64,000 nucleotides of DNA, from NCBI GenBank assembly GCA_000277545.1, contig AKXM01000015.1, positions 124,008 through 188,007 of the forward strand, written 5' to 3'. Below the pieces are notes generated by a model. That model saw only the letters and a program-made list of their open reading frames with translations. It did not search any database and was not told the DNA's origin. Of this stretch, positions 30,653 to 41,244 are shown in pieces (the stretch's first letter is position 1; each line of letters begins with the position of its first letter). The stretch comes from Enterobacter sp. Ag1. GTDB taxonomy: Bacteria; Pseudomonadota; Gammaproteobacteria; Enterobacterales; Enterobacteriaceae. The position numbers were made by a program, and so were the translations under genes.

Positions 30653-32131
30653 TTATGCGGGAAGAATTTTTTCCAGCTGGTAGCCGTATTTGTCGCCGTC
30701 GGGTATGAACGTCAGCCGATGGGTAATGCACTGCGGCGCATCTTCGGCGTGGTGGGACACAAACAGCAGCTGCGTTTCTCCCTCGCCAATCAAAATATCG
30801 ACAAAGCGGCGTATCAGCTGCCGGTTGAGCGGATCCAGCCCTTGCAGAGGCTCATCGAGGATCAGCAATGTGGGGTGCTTGACCAGCGCGCGGGCGATTA
30901 ACGCCAGGCGCTGCTGCCCCCAGGACAAACTATGGAATGGCGCATCGGCGGTGGCGTTATCCATCCCTAACATATGCAGCCATTCGCGGGTCAGCTTCTG
31001 TTGACGATCCGAAACGGCCTGGTAGATCCCAATGGAGTCAAAATAGCCCGACAGAATAACGTTTCGCACGGTGGTGCTCACGCGGTAATCCAGATGCAGG
31101 CTGCTGCTGACGTACCCAATGTGCTTTTTGATATCCCAGATTGTCTCGCCGCTGCCCCGGCGGCGGCCAAACAGCGTCAGATCGTTGCTGTAGCCCTGCG
31201 GATGATCGCCAGTGATCAGGCTGAGTAGCGTTGATTTTCCTGCGCCGTTAGGGCCGACAATTTGCCAGTGCTCGCCGGGATTCACTGACCAGCTAAGTTT
31301 GTGCAGGATAGGGCGATCGTTGTATTCCACCACGCCATCGTTAAGCACAATACGAGGCTGGTTTTCCGGCAGCGTATAGCGAGCGGACGGATCGTCAGCT
31401 TCCGGGAGCGCCACGCCCGCCAGCTTCTCGCTGTGGGCCAACTGAGCGATGAGCGCCTGCTCAAGTAGCGCCTGCTTTTTACCACTTTCTGTCAGCGTGC
31501 AGTCCGCCAGCACGCCGGCAAATTGCACAAAATCCGGGATTTCATCGAATCGGTTCAGGACCAGAACCAGGGTGTAGCCTTGGGCGCTAAGCTGCTCGAG
31601 AAGGCTTGCCAACTGCTGGCGGGATTTCACGTCCAGCCCGTCGAACGGCTCATCCAGGATCAGCAGTTCTGGCTCTGACATCAACGCCTGGCAAAGCAGC
31701 GTTTTGCGCGTTTCCCCCGTCGACAGGTATTTAAAGCGGCGAGTGAGCAAATGTTCAATGCCAAACAGCGCGGCCAGTTCGCCGCAACGAGCCTCATCGA
31801 CCACCTCTTCCTGTATAATTTCTGCGGTGGTGCGGCCGGTGTCGTCTTCGTCGGCGCTTAGCATATCGGTGTTATTACGCTGCCATTCGTCGCTGACCAG
31901 CTTTTGCAACTGTTCAAAAGAGAGATGAGCAATGCGGGTGAAGCCGCAGTGGCGTTCGCCCTTCATGATGGGCAGGCTACCGGCCAGCGCACGGGCAAGA
32001 GCGGATTTGCCGCTGCCGTTCGCCCCAACAAAGGCCCAGCTTTCTCCGGCGCGAAGGGTAAGGTCGTTCAGGGTAAGGGTTTTTATGTCGCTAAGGTGAA
32101 ACGTACCTTGCGAAATTTGCAACGCAGACAT
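30653..32131 (-). CDS. modF: Twin-ATPase ABC protein ModF
   Basis: This is a 492-residue soluble protein with two ABC ATPase domains in one chain. Domain 1 has Walker A GANGSGKSA near residue 36 and Walker B LLILDEPFDGLD. Domain 2 has [12 protein letters not shown] near residue 295, the signature LSWGQQR and LLILDEPLQGLD. It was once linked to photorepair and is co-transcribed with modE in E. coli. No membrane partner is encoded nearby, so its target is unknown. Domain 1 has STGETRK in place of the usual LSGGQ. Confidence 0.95.
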   Translation of the reverse strand: MSALQISQGTFHLSDIKTLTLNDLTLRAGESWAFVGANGSGKSALARALAGSLPIMKGERHCGFTRIAHLSFEQLQKLVSDEWQRNNTDMLSADEDDTGRTTAEIIQEEVVDEARCGELAALFGIEHLLTRRFKYLSTGETRKTLLCQALMSEPELLILDEPFDGLDVKSRQQLASLLEQLSAQGYTLVLVLNRFDEIPDFVQFAGVLADCTLTESGKKQALLEQALIAQLAHSEKLAGVALPEADDPSARYTLPENQPRIVLNDGVVEYNDRPILHKLSWSVNPGEHWQIVGPNGAGKSTLLSLITGDHPQGYSNDLTLFGRRRGSGETIWDIKKHIGYVSSSLHLDYRVSTTVRNVILSGYFDSIGIYQAVSDRQQKLTREWLHMLGMDNATADAPFHSLSWGQQRLALIARALVKHPTLLILDEPLQGLDPLNRQLIRRFVDILIGEGETQLLFVSHHAEDAPQCITHRLTFIPDGDKYGYQLEKILPA

Positions 32132-32208
32132 GTTTTATCCCATTTTTTGCAGCGATGAGGCTACAGAAATACGGCGTGTCTGCGCTGATGTCAATGAGAA
32201 GCGGACTT

Positions 32209-33000
32209 TTAGCAGAGTGTGGCGACAATCACCCTGTCTGCATTGAAATATGCTGTGACCTTAGCACCTTCTGCCAGCGCCTGTTGTTCTACGTGGATAT
32301 TCGGCAGGGTGGCGCACAGCGTCTGGCCATCCGCCAACTGAACCAGCACTTCACTTTGTTCTTTGCCCTGCTCAATGCTGCTGATTTTGCCCGGCAACTG
32401 GTTATCGGCATTGCCCGCCGCATTAGCATCAGTGGTGACGTCTATCCACGGCGCTTTGATAAGCACCAATACTTCTTTGCCTTCGTCCAGCCCAAGCCGC
32501 TCTGCGCTTTGGCGGGTAATCGCCGCTTTCAGACGAGTTTCACCGTCAGCCAGCAGAATATCGACGTGCTGCTGAACCTGTTCGTCATCGCGTTTAAGTA
32601 CCGTACCAAACAGCTGATTGCGGGCGCTTGTTTGCAGCGAAAAGCGGGAAATGGCGGCGAGCAGACTGTCTAAAGGCAGGGCATCATCCTGCAGAACATC
32701 AAAGGCCTTTTGTTGAATTTGCGCGAGCAGATCGTAAAGCTGAATAAGGCGCTCGCCGTACCGTGTCAGGACGGCACCGCCGCCGCCTTTGCCGCCGGTG
32801 GCGCGATCAACCAGGCTTGATTCTGCCAACTGGTTCATTTCGTTAATGGCATCCCAGGCGCTTTTGTAACTGATACCCGCCAGTTTTGCACCCTGGCTAA
32901 TGGAGCCCGTGTGGCGAATTTGTTTAAGCAGCGCAATGCGTCGCGGGTCGGCGAACAGCCGTTGCTGGAGTTTCAGCGTTAATAAAATTTCAGCCTGCAT
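32209..33000 (-). CDS. modE: Molybdate-responsive regulator ModE
   Basis: ModE with bound molybdate represses modABC and activates molybdoenzyme genes. It has 263 residues (262 in E. coli). The N-terminal winged helix (about 20-80, GSISQGAKLAGISYKSAWDA) carries the DNA-binding helix, and two Mop/TOBE domains at the C-terminus (from SARNQLFG onward) bind molybdate. I start at MQAEILLTLKLQQ; six codons upstream are open but not conserved. modF follows 77 bp downstream. Confidence 0.97.
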   Translation of the reverse strand: MQAEILLTLKLQQRLFADPRRIALLKQIRHTGSISQGAKLAGISYKSAWDAINEMNQLAESSLVDRATGGKGGGGAVLTRYGERLIQLYDLLAQIQQKAFDVLQDDALPLDSLLAAISRFSLQTSARNQLFGTVLKRDDEQVQQHVDILLADGETRLKAAITRQSAERLGLDEGKEVLVLIKAPWIDVTTDANAAGNADNQLPGKISSIEQGKEQSEVLVQLADGQTLCATLPNIHVEQQALAEGAKVTAYFNADRVIVATLC

Positions 33001-33299
33001 AGTTTCTCCGCGCCGCAAACCGGCTCAGCGTTTCCCTTTGTAATCATGGGGAAAATTATATCAGCTCGCCGCCAGGGGACAAATCGTTCCTGATTGAGCA
33101 CAGCAATTTCATGGTTACTGTTCGATTATATCGAATTAATAACCAGTTTCTGTCTGTTTATTAGATTTTAATTTTTATTAACCCGGTATTATTCAGAGAT
33201 TAATTTCATTAAAAGAATAGTTTCATCGTGTCATTACCTTTATTATCCCTGCCGTACATTGGATGACAGCACAGACATTTGTCGGGATTGGGGGCAACT

Positions 33300-34861
33300 A
33301 TGAGTACGTCGACAACAAAAGGAAATGAGGCAAAAGATAACCGCTTACTGAACGGTTTTCTTAACGCCATCGAAAAAGCTGGTAACCGACTGCCGGAACC
33401 CGCGCTGATTTTCTTCTATTTTTTACTGGTTGTGATGGGGCTATCCGCCGTGCTGTCACAGCTGGAGTTTGACATCGTTAATCCGGTAACGCAGCAGGCC
33501 GTGCAGGTCAATAACCTGCTTTCCGCCGAGGCGTTAACGCTTACGCTTTCTACGATGGTGACCACTTTTACCAGCTTTGCTCCTTTAGGCATTGTTCTGG
33601 TGGCGATGCTGGGCGTCGGCGTTGCCGAAAGCTCCGGCTTTATTAACGTTGCGCTGAAAAAATGCTGCGCGTTACGCCAAAAAAACTGCTGACGCCGATG
33701 CTGATTTTTGTCGCTATGTTTAGCCACGTCGCGGCGGATGCGGGATATGTGCTGGTGATCCCTCTCGGTGCCATTATTTTTATGTCTGCCGGGCGCCATC
33801 CTTTGGTGGGGATCGCGGCGGCATTTTCCGGCGTATCCGGTGGCTTTGCGGCCAATATGGTGCCAACGGGGAACGACGCGCTGCTGCAAGGTTTCACCCA
33901 GGCCGCCGCTCAGCTGCTCGACTCAACGTATACCGTGAACACGCTGTGTAATCTGTTCTTCGGGATCGGCTCAACAATATTGATTACTCTCGTTGGCTGG
34001 TGGGTGACGGAGAGAATCGTCGAGCCCCGGGTCAGTAAAATGGCGGTTGATGGCGACTTTAAGCATGATGAAGATATGTCCAGCGTCACGCCAGAAGAGA
34101 GCCGGGCATTCCGTCGTGCGGGGCTGGTGATGCTCCTTAGTTTGCTGGGGCTTGCCGCTGTCGCCTGGCCTGAAAGCTCAACGCTGCGCAGCCCTGAAGG
34201 CGCGTTAACCGACTTCGGCGCGCCTATCATGAAGTCAATCGTGCCGCTTATCTTCCTTATTTTTATCCTGCCGGGCATTGTCTATGGTTTTGCGGCAGGT
34301 ACCTTTAAATCGGGGAAAGACGTCATTGGGGCGATGAACGACTCAATGAGCAAAATGGGTTCTTATATGGTGATGGCGTTTTTCTGTGCGCTGTTTATCA
34401 AAGCCTTCAGCGATTCGAATATTGGTACGCTGGTGGCGCTGGCGGGGGCGGACGGCCTGAAAGCCATGGCGCTGCCGGGAGAGGCGACAATCATCGGTAT
34501 GGTGCTGCTGACGGCGCTGGTTAATCTGCTGATTGGTTCGGCTTCGGCAAAATGGGCGCTGCTGTCGCCTATTATGGTACCGATGCTTATGGCCGTTGGG
34601 ATATCGCCAGAGCTTACGCAGGCGGCATTCCGCATCGGTGATTCTTCCACAAACATTATCACGCCGATGATGGTGTTCTTCCCGCTGATCGTGATTTACT
34701 GCCAGCGCTATGTGAAAGGCGCTGGCGTGGGCACGCTGGTGTCGATGATGATGCCTTATTCTATCGCCTTCCTGGTGAGCTGGAGCCTCTTCCTGCTGGT
34801 ATGGTGGGGGCTTGAAATGCCGCTTGGTATTGCGGCACCTTATACCTGGTCAGCCGGATAA
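33300..34861 (+). pseudogene. AbgT/MtrF-family transporter gene broken by a one-base frameshift
   Basis: Two overlapping open frames together give a complete AbgT-family membrane transporter. The family exports sulfonamides or imports p-aminobenzoyl-glutamate, and this one resembles the MtrF/YdaH branch. The first frame (33300-33692) starts with GGGGGC before ATG and ends in ...INVALKK followed by nonsense. The second (33662-34861) resumes as MLRVTPKKLLTPMLIF with ADAGYVLVIPLGA, GRHP and GNDALLQG motifs. The break is in a run of six As (33657-33662). Seven As would restore one frame of about 520 codons. No other stop is present, so this is a recent lesion, a sequencing error, or slippage-decoded. 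E. coli has no gene here. Confidence 0.8.
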
Positions 34862-34952
34862 GCCGAAGCGGGCGGGCAAATGGCACAAAAGGAGAGTGCG
34901 TTTTTCTCAACTGACGCTAGAATAATCACTCTCGCTTTTGCCGGAGGCAACT

Positions 34953-35105
34953 ATGTTCGAGTTATTGAAAAGCCTGGTGTTTGCCGTGGTCATGGTGCCG
35001 GTTGTGATGGCTGTGATCCTCGGTCTCATCTACGGATTGGGTGAAGTGTTTAACGTCTTTTCAAAAGTCGGTCATCGCGACCAACAGCCGAAACAGCATC
35101 ACTGA
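34953..35105 (+). CDS. acrZ: AcrZ, small accessory protein of the AcrB efflux pump
   Basis: This 50-residue single-pass inner-membrane protein ([20 protein letters not shown]...) binds AcrB and alters its drug specificity. The start is fixed by CCGGAGG upstream and near identity to E. coli AcrZ (49 residues) up to GEVFN. The tail ([10 protein letters not shown]) is divergent. The kinked helix with Pro16 is retained. It lies between the modE side and modA, as in E. coli, and is followed by a terminator. Confidence 0.95.
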   Translation: MFELLKSLVFAVVMVPVVMAVILGLIYGLGEVFNVFSKVGHRDQQPKQHH

Positions 35106-35116
35106 TTCCCTGAAGG

Positions 35117-35141
35117 CCCGGCATTTGCCGGGTTTTCTCTT
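35117..35141 (+). terminator. Terminator after acrZ
   Basis: CCCGGC-ATTT-GCCGGG is followed by TTTTCTCTT. Confidence 0.85.
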
Positions 35142-35247
35142 TCTGCCGCCTTAGCGCCCTCTACATACGCTCTTTCCGTTGATCTCCGTCAAGAACTTTA
35201 AAGCCCTTCTTCTTTCTGCCGATAAATTCTGTATCTTCCGCATTGCA

Positions 35248-35275
35248 ATCGTTATATTTCACGTTACATAACGAA
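35248..35275. promoter_or_regulatory. ModE operator upstream of modA
   Basis: ATCGTTATAT and ACATAACGAA form an imperfect palindrome across a short spacer, 17 bp upstream of modA. It agrees with the molybdate-bound ModE operator of E. coli modA. Confidence 0.8.
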
Positions 35276-35292
35276 ACAAACGGAGTGAAAAC

Positions 35293-36069
35293 ATGAATCA
35301 ACGTTGGGTTCGCCTCGCCCTGGGTGCGGCATTATCTGTTTCTCTGGCAGGCCAGGCACTGGCTGAAAGTAGTAAAATTACCGTCTTTGCGGCGGCGTCG
35401 TTAACCAATGCGATGCAGGATATTGCCACGCAATATCAGAAAGAGAAGAAAGTTGAGATTGCTGCTTCTTTTGCCTCTTCTTCCACGCTCGCTCGCCAGA
35501 TTGAAGCGGGGGCGCCGGCCGATCTTTTTATTTCTGCCGATCAGAAATGGATGGATTATGCTGTTGAGAAAGACACCATCAAAACGGACACTCGCGAAAC
35601 GCTACTGGGTAACAGCCTGGTTGTCGTCGCGCCAACCGCCAGCAAGCAGGGCGACATCACCATTGATGCGAAAACCGACTGGGCATCGCTGCTGAAAGGT
35701 GGCCGTCTGGCCGTGGGCGATCCCGATCATGTTCCTGCGGGGATTTACGCCAAAGAGGCGCTGCAAAAGCTGGGCGCATGGGACAGTTTATCCAGTAAAC
35801 TTGCTCCGGCGGAAGATGTCCGTGGTGCGCTGGCGCTGGTTGAGCGCGACGAAGCGCCGCTGGGCATCGTTTACGGTTCTGACGCCGTCGCTGGAAAAGG
35901 CGTAAAAGTCGTGGGCACCTTCCCGGAAGATTCCCACAAGAAAGTGGAATACCCGATTGCGATTGTGAAAGGCCACGATAACCCGTCAGTGACCGCGTTC
36001 TATAGCTATCTGAAAGGACCGGAAGCGGCGAAAGTCTTCCAAAAATACGGATTTACGACGAAACAATGA
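35293..36069 (+). CDS. modA: Molybdate-binding periplasmic protein ModA
   Basis: ModA is the substrate-binding component of the ModABC importer for molybdate and tungstate. It has 258 residues (257 in E. coli). The signal peptide is 1-24, cut after GQALA. The oxyanion-binding loops start at FAAASLTNAMQDIA and FASSSTLARQIEAGAPADLF. The stop overlaps the modB start by four bases. Confidence 0.97.
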   Translation: MNQRWVRLALGAALSVSLAGQALAESSKITVFAAASLTNAMQDIATQYQKEKKVEIAASFASSSTLARQIEAGAPADLFISADQKWMDYAVEKDTIKTDTRETLLGNSLVVVAPTASKQGDITIDAKTDWASLLKGGRLAVGDPDHVPAGIYAKEALQKLGAWDSLSSKLAPAEDVRGALALVERDEAPLGIVYGSDAVAGKGVKVVGTFPEDSHKKVEYPIAIVKGHDNPSVTAFYSYLKGPEAAKVFQKYGFTTKQ

Positions 36070-36758
36070 TATTGAGCGATCCCGAGTGGCAGGCGGTACT
36101 GCTAAGCCTAAAAGTCTCATCTATTGCGGTACTCTTCAGCCTTCCTGTCGGGATCTTCTTTGCCTGGGTGTTGGTTCGTTGCCGCTTCCCGGGCAAAGCC
36201 TTGCTCGATAGCCTGATTCATCTTCCCTTAGTCCTGCCGCCGGTGGTGGTGGGCTATTTGCTCTTGGTGGCTTTTGGCCGCCGCGGTTTTATTGGTGCCT
36301 GGCTGTATGACTGGTTTGGCATTACCTTCGCCTTTAGCTGGCGAGGGGCGGTGCTGGCGGCGGCGGTTATGTCTTTCCCGCTGATGGTCAGGGCAATCCG
36401 CCTTGCGCTGGAAGGGGTTGATCTCCGTCTTGAGCAGGCCGCCAGAACGCTGGGCGCAGGGCGCTGGCGTGTCTTTTGCACCATTACTTTGCCGTTAACG
36501 TTGCCGGGTATTATTGCGGGTACCGTGCTGGCCTTTGCCCGCTCGCTGGGCGAGTTTGGCGCGACAATTACTTTTGTGTCCAACATTCCCGGTGAAACCC
36601 GAACGCTGCCTTCGGCCATGTATACCCTGATTCAAACCCCCGGCGGAGAAAGCGCCGCCGCACGTTTGTGCCTGATCGCTATCGCGCTGGCGATGGCCTC
36701 TCTGCTGGTGGCCGAATGGCTGGCGAGAGTCAGCCGCAAGCGTATGGGGGCAAACTGA
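36066..36758 (+). CDS. modB: Molybdate ABC transporter permease ModB
   Basis: ModB is the membrane channel of the importer. It is 230 residues with five to six membrane segments. The EAA loop ([27 protein letters not shown], about residues 125-151) contacts ModC. The start overlaps modA (ATGA) and the stop overlaps modC (TGATG), so all three genes are coupled. Confidence 0.97.
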   Translation: MILSDPEWQAVLLSLKVSSIAVLFSLPVGIFFAWVLVRCRFPGKALLDSLIHLPLVLPPVVVGYLLLVAFGRRGFIGAWLYDWFGITFAFSWRGAVLAAAVMSFPLMVRAIRLALEGVDLRLEQAARTLGAGRWRVFCTITLPLTLPGIIAGTVLAFARSLGEFGATITFVSNIPGETRTLPSAMYTLIQTPGGESAAARLCLIAIALAMASLLVAEWLARVSRKRMGAN

Positions 36759-37816
36759 TGCTGGAACTTAACTTCGTTCAGACGCTGGGTACGCACCGGC
36801 TGGAAATCAACGAAACCCTGCCGGGCCAGGGCATCACGGCTGTTTTTGGCGTTTCTGGGGCAGGGAAAACCTCATTAATCAATGTGATTAGCGGCCTGAC
36901 TAAGCCGGAGAAGGGGCGTATCGTGCTGAACGATCGCGTTCTGAGCGATGCCGAAAAACAGCTTTATCTGCCGCCGGAAAAACGCCGGGTGGGTTATGTC
37001 TTCCAGGATGCGCGCCTGTTCCCGCACTACCGAGTTCGCGGCAATTTAAAATACGGCATGGCGAAAAGCATGGCCGGCCAGTTTGATAAGCTGGTGGCAT
37101 TGCTCGGCATCGAAGAGTTGCTGGAGCGTTTTCCCTGGAGCCTTTCCGGCGGTGAAAAGCAGCGTGTTGCCATTGGACGGGCACTTCTGACCGCGCCGGA
37201 ACTGCTGCTGCTGGACGAGCCGCTAGCCTCTCTGGATATTCCCCGTAAACGTGAATTGTTACCTTATCTCCAGCGGCTCGCCCGCGAGATCAATATTCCC
37301 ATGCTGTACGTGAGCCACTCGCTGGAGGAAATCTTACATCTGGCGGATAAAGTGCTGGTGCTGGATGCGGGAAATGTTAAAGCGTTTGGTAACCTTGAAG
37401 AGGTTTGGGGCAGCAGCGTGATGCATCCGTGGCTGCCTAAAGAGCAGCAAAGCAGCGTGCTGAAAGTGACCGTGCTCGAGCATCATCCTCATTACGCTAT
37501 GACGGCGCTGGCGCTTGGCGATCAGCACCTGTGGGTGAACAAAATCGACAAACCGGTGCAGGCCCCACTGCGCATTCGCATCCAGGCTTCTGACGTCTCG
37601 CTGGTGCTTCAGCCGCCGGTTAACAGTAGTATTCGTAACGTGCTGCGGGCAAGGGTTGCCCAGTGCTTTGACGACGAAGGGCAGGTGGAGGTTCAGCTCG
37701 AAGTGGGCTCCCGCACGCTGTGGGCGCGCATCAGCCCCTGGGCCCGGGACGAACTGGCGGTAAAACCCGGCCAGTGGCTGTATGCGCAAGTGAAAAGCGT
37801 GTCGATCGCAACCTGA
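36758..37816 (+). CDS. modC: Molybdate ABC transporter ATPase ModC
   Basis: ModC powers molybdate import. The 352 residues equal E. coli. Walker A is [10 protein letters not shown] near residue 31, the signature is LSGGEKQR, and Walker B is [12 protein letters not shown]. The C-terminal Mop/TOBE domain (about 285-352) senses molybdate. I start at MLELNFVQ, where GGGGG precedes the ATG. Its stop codon abuts the stop codon of the convergent ybhA with no spacer. Confidence 0.97.
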   Translation: MLELNFVQTLGTHRLEINETLPGQGITAVFGVSGAGKTSLINVISGLTKPEKGRIVLNDRVLSDAEKQLYLPPEKRRVGYVFQDARLFPHYRVRGNLKYGMAKSMAGQFDKLVALLGIEELLERFPWSLSGGEKQRVAIGRALLTAPELLLLDEPLASLDIPRKRELLPYLQRLAREINIPMLYVSHSLEEILHLADKVLVLDAGNVKAFGNLEEVWGSSVMHPWLPKEQQSSVLKVTVLEHHPHYAMTALALGDQHLWVNKIDKPVQAPLRIRIQASDVSLVLQPPVNSSIRNVLRARVAQCFDDEGQVEVQLEVGSRTLWARISPWARDELAVKPGQWLYAQVKSVSIAT

Positions 37817-38647
37817 TTACAGCACGTACTTATAAAGCGTTTCGGCGATTCCGGTTTCCAGATTCGTGCCGATAGTTATATCGGCGCGGGATTTAATTGC
37901 GTCGTCAGCATTGCCCATGGCCACGCCCATCCCGGCGCTTTCCAGCATGCTCAGATCGTTGTAGTTGTCACCGAACGCAATCACCTGATCCATGGCCAGA
38001 CCCTGAGACGCTACCCACTGAGCCAGACGGGCGCCTTTACTGTTGCCTCGCTGGGCGACGTCAACCTGATCGTGCCACGACCACTCGCAGGAGAGATCCA
38101 GTTCGCGCTCTACCTCAACGGTAAACTGCTTGAGCTTAGGAATATCTGAATCCGTCAGGGCGAATTTCCAGATAGCCTCCACATCCTGAGCCGCCTCTTT
38201 GAGTGAAGGCACGCTACGGAAAACCGGCCGCTGCTGTTCAGGTAATGATTGCGCCCAGGTTTGGGTGCGGGCGACGTGGGCCTTGACGTGTTCTGAGCTT
38301 TCGAGATAAAGCATCGCATCGTCGACGTACATCAGGCCATGTACCCGGTGAGCTGCCAGTAAATCCACCATTTGTGCGGCCTGCTCCGGGCGAAGAGGAT
38401 CGGACGCCAGAACCTTTTTTGCATGATAATCATACAAATAAGTGCCATTACAGCAAATTGCAGGTGTATCCAAAGCCAGTGCCTGATAAAAAGGATGTAT
38501 GGCGACATGATGGCGACCCGTTACGATAACCACTTTCACGCCCGCTTCGCGAGCTTGCTGAAGGGCCGTAATGGACTCCGGGAGAATGGTTTTTTGCGGG
38601 GTCAGTAGGGTGCCATCGAGATCGAGAGCAATTACGCGATAACTCAT
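37817..38647 (-). CDS. ybhA: HAD-family pyridoxal phosphate phosphatase YbhA
   Basis: YbhA is a Cof-type HAD phosphatase that dephosphorylates pyridoxal phosphate and some sugar phosphates in E. coli. It has 276 residues (272 in E. coli). The catalytic DLDGT motif (9-13), motif II TGRH, and motif IV GDNYNDLSML near the C-terminus are complete. It is convergent with modC and divergent from pgl. Confidence 0.95.
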   Translation of the reverse strand: MSYRVIALDLDGTLLTPQKTILPESITALQQAREAGVKVVIVTGRHHVAIHPFYQALALDTPAICCNGTYLYDYHAKKVLASDPLRPEQAAQMVDLLAAHRVHGLMYVDDAMLYLESSEHVKAHVARTQTWAQSLPEQQRPVFRSVPSLKEAAQDVEAIWKFALTDSDIPKLKQFTVEVERELDLSCEWSWHDQVDVAQRGNSKGARLAQWVASQGLAMDQVIAFGDNYNDLSMLESAGMGVAMGNADDAIKSRADITIGTNLETGIAETLYKYVL

Positions 38648-38775
38648 TTAGGGTTCCAGTCATTATTCATAAGGTTCGTTCCGATGGTACACCGCTCACG
38701 CTATAGCGCAAAATAGCTCGCGCCGTGAGCCGGCCTTATGATGCTTACTTACGACGTCAGGAGGAAAGTAAAGTC

Positions 38776-39774
38776 ATGAAACAGACAGTTTATACCGCCA
38801 GCCCGGAAAGCCAGCAGATCCACGTCTGGACGCTGCATGCCAGCGGTGAAATGACCCTTGTGCAGGTGGTTGATGCCCCAGGGCAAGTTCAGCCGATGGT
38901 TATCAGCCCGGATAAACGCTTCCTTTACGTTGGCGTGCGCCCCGAGTTTCGCGTAGTGGCTTACCGCATTACGCCGGATGATGGCTCTCTGACAGAGGCT
39001 GGCGTGGCACCTCTGCCGGGCAGCCCAACCCACATTTCTACCGATCGCAAAGGCCGCTTTCTGTTCAGCGCGTCATACAACGCGGCAAACGTGGCGGTGA
39101 TTAGCCTTGAAAACGATGGCCTGCCGGGCGAAACCGTCGATGTGGTTGAAGGGCTGGACGGCTGCCACTCAGCGAATATTTCCCCGGATAACCGCACGCT
39201 CTGGACGCCTGCGCTGAAGCAGGATCGTATCTGCCTGTTCACGCTGTCCGATGACGGCAAGCTGGTGGCGCAAACGCCTGCTGAGGTCACGACGGTTGAG
39301 GGCGCAGGCCCGCGCCACATGGCATTTCACCCGAACCAGCAGTATGTGTATTGCGTGAACGAGCTGAACAGCACCGTTGATGTCTGGGAACTGCGCGACC
39401 CTCACGGCAAAATTGAATGCGTGCAGACGCTGGACTTTATGCCGCCAGGTTTCACCGGTACCCGCTGGGCTGCCGATATCCACATCACCCCGGACGGTCG
39501 CCATCTTTATGCCTGTGACCGCACCGCCAGCATCATTACCGTCTTCAGCGTTTCCGAAGATGGCAGCGTGCTGAATATCGAAGGCTACCAGCCTACGGAA
39601 GAGCAGCCTCGCGGCTTCAACGTTGACCACAGCGGTAAGTACCTGGTTGCCGTTGGGCAGAAATCCCATCATGCCGCCGTGTACAAAATTAACGGCGAGC
39701 AGGGGCTGCTGGAAGAAAAAGGCCGCTACGCCGTCGGGCAGGGCCCAATGTGGGTTGTGATTAACGCGCACTGA
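38776..39774 (+). CDS. pgl: 6-Phosphogluconolactonase Pgl
   Basis: Pgl hydrolyses 6-phosphogluconolactone in the oxidative pentose-phosphate pathway. It has 332 residues (331 in E. coli) and forms a seven-bladed propeller of the YbhE type, unrelated to SOL/DevB lactonases. Motifs include [23 protein letters not shown] and [16 protein letters not shown]. The strong ribosome site GGAGG lies 11 nt before the ATG, which is a little long. An in-frame upstream start at 38725 is not conserved. Confidence 0.96.
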   Translation: MKQTVYTASPESQQIHVWTLHASGEMTLVQVVDAPGQVQPMVISPDKRFLYVGVRPEFRVVAYRITPDDGSLTEAGVAPLPGSPTHISTDRKGRFLFSASYNAANVAVISLENDGLPGETVDVVEGLDGCHSANISPDNRTLWTPALKQDRICLFTLSDDGKLVAQTPAEVTTVEGAGPRHMAFHPNQQYVYCVNELNSTVDVWELRDPHGKIECVQTLDFMPPGFTGTRWAADIHITPDGRHLYACDRTASIITVFSVSEDGSVLNIEGYQPTEEQPRGFNVDHSGKYLVAVGQKSHHAAVYKINGEQGLLEEKGRYAVGQGPMWVVINAH

Positions 39775-39785
39775 TTGTCAGCCAT

Positions 39786-39815
39786 AAAAAAACCTCGCCG
39801 CGGCGAGGTTTTTTC
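39786..39815. terminator. Bidirectional terminator between pgl and ybhC
   Basis: AACCTCGCCG and CGGCGAGGTT form a perfect palindrome flanked by A5 and T6 runs, serving both convergent genes. Confidence 0.95.
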
Positions 39816-39830
39816 TTACTGAACTAAAAA

Positions 39831-41099
39831 TTACTTCTCTTCGACGACCGGGCTGCCTACACCACGGTTATTGAACTCCCACATGCGGTTGAAGCTCGGG
39901 TCATTCAGATCGCGTTTGATCGCGCCTTTATCGTCTTTGGTGCCAATGTTGCCCGCGAACGGACGCTTGGACTCCAGCGCATCGCCCCACGGTTTAGCCG
40001 TGTTGAAACCTTCGTTGATCACGCTGTCGCGGATCACAACCTGGCCATTTGCGGCCTGGCCTAAATCCCATGAGCGACCCAACTGAGCGTCACCGGCTGC
40101 GGTAAAGCGGCTGTTGATTGCCAGGAAGCCGTAGTAGATGTTTGGCAGCGTGGCTGGTGCGAACACGGAACCTTCTTTGGTGCGGCTGTTCACCAGGCGG
40201 AAATCAGTGTTATCAAACACCACGGCACCGCGGCCTGCGACCACATCCACATCACCTTCAATGTAGCTGTTGGTTACCAGCGTACGCGGCTGACGATTGG
40301 TCAACATGCGGTTCTGAACATCGCTGTTGGTGACGAAGAAGGTGTTCTGGCGGCCCAGCAGGTGAACGTTATTCAGCTGTACTTTATCGCCATCGCTGCG
40401 CAGCGCCACGGCCTGGTGATTGCCGGCGTCCACGCTGTCACCCAGGGTGTTCTGGATGGTCAGGTTCTGGAGCTGCAAGCCATTATTCTGTGACCAAACG
40501 GCAGCGGAACACATCACGCCCACGGTCGCGCCGCGGCGGCTCTGGCAGTTATCGAACATGTACCAGGCGGGTTTCCCTGGCATGTATTTCCCGCCCGGGT
40601 TAACGGTGCGACGCCAGGTTGTCGGGTCGATTTCAGAGTCCAGCGTCAGGCCGATTTTGACATCATCTGCGTTGCCGGAAGTACCGTACAGCGTCACGCT
40701 ACCGGAAGCCGCAGGAATATACACCGTACCTTCATATTGACCCGGCATGATGGCGATATACAGGCGAGAGCTGCTGTGCTTGATAATAGCAGCGTCCACC
40801 GCGGCCTGGACTGATGTGTGGGTGACGCCAGGCGTACCGGCAGGGCCAACCACGAAATCAGGCTGCTGAGGCGTGCGAATCGAGGACGGCGTCCACGGGG
40901 CTTCATTTGGGTTCATCGCGGTGAAGTAGCGCGCTGCCACAAAATTCTGTGCTTCGTCAGCCGCCAGGATCGGGCGGGACTGGGTTCCCGGCGCCACCTG
41001 AGTAGACGGTTTGTCCTGGGGTGGGGTTGAGCTACATGCACTCAGCGCCACGGCGAAAGCCAGGGCTGCGGCGCGACGAGAAACCGATAATGTGTTCAA
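39831..41099 (-). CDS. ybhC: Outer-membrane lipoprotein YbhC, pectinesterase-fold acyl-CoA thioesterase
   Basis: This is a 422-residue protein with a lipoprotein signal (AVALSAC, lipidated Cys22) and a right-handed beta-helix of the pectinesterase family. The E. coli homologue is an outer-membrane lipoprotein with thioesterase activity and no pectinesterase activity. The helix rungs are visible as repeated short hydrophobic strands such as GLQLQNLTIQNTLGDS and RTLVTNSYIEGDVDVV. In E. coli ybhDHIJ lie between pgl and ybhC. Here the two genes are direct neighbours. Confidence 0.94.
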   Translation of the reverse strand: MNTLSVSRRAAALAFAVALSACSSTPPQDKPSTQVAPGTQSRPILAADEAQNFVAARYFTAMNPNEAPWTPSSIRTPQQPDFVVGPAGTPGVTHTSVQAAVDAAIIKHSSSRLYIAIMPGQYEGTVYIPAASGSVTLYGTSGNADDVKIGLTLDSEIDPTTWRRTVNPGGKYMPGKPAWYMFDNCQSRRGATVGVMCSAAVWSQNNGLQLQNLTIQNTLGDSVDAGNHQAVALRSDGDKVQLNNVHLLGRQNTFFVTNSDVQNRMLTNRQPRTLVTNSYIEGDVDVVAGRGAVVFDNTDFRLVNSRTKEGSVFAPATLPNIYYGFLAINSRFTAAGDAQLGRSWDLGQAANGQVVIRDSVINEGFNTAKPWGDALESKRPFAGNIGTKDDKGAIKRDLNDPSFNRMWEFNNRGVGSPVVEEK

Positions 41100-41244
41100 G
41101 GTTGCTCCTTGCTGTACGGTGGAATAGAGGGTTATTTCAAAACCTGCTTTTTATACTAAGTTGAGCGAAACGGGAAGCCGATTTGTGCAAATCGGCTTCA
41201 GAAAGGGGGGAGAGGGTATTTTTCGGCGATGAAAAAGCGATTTG

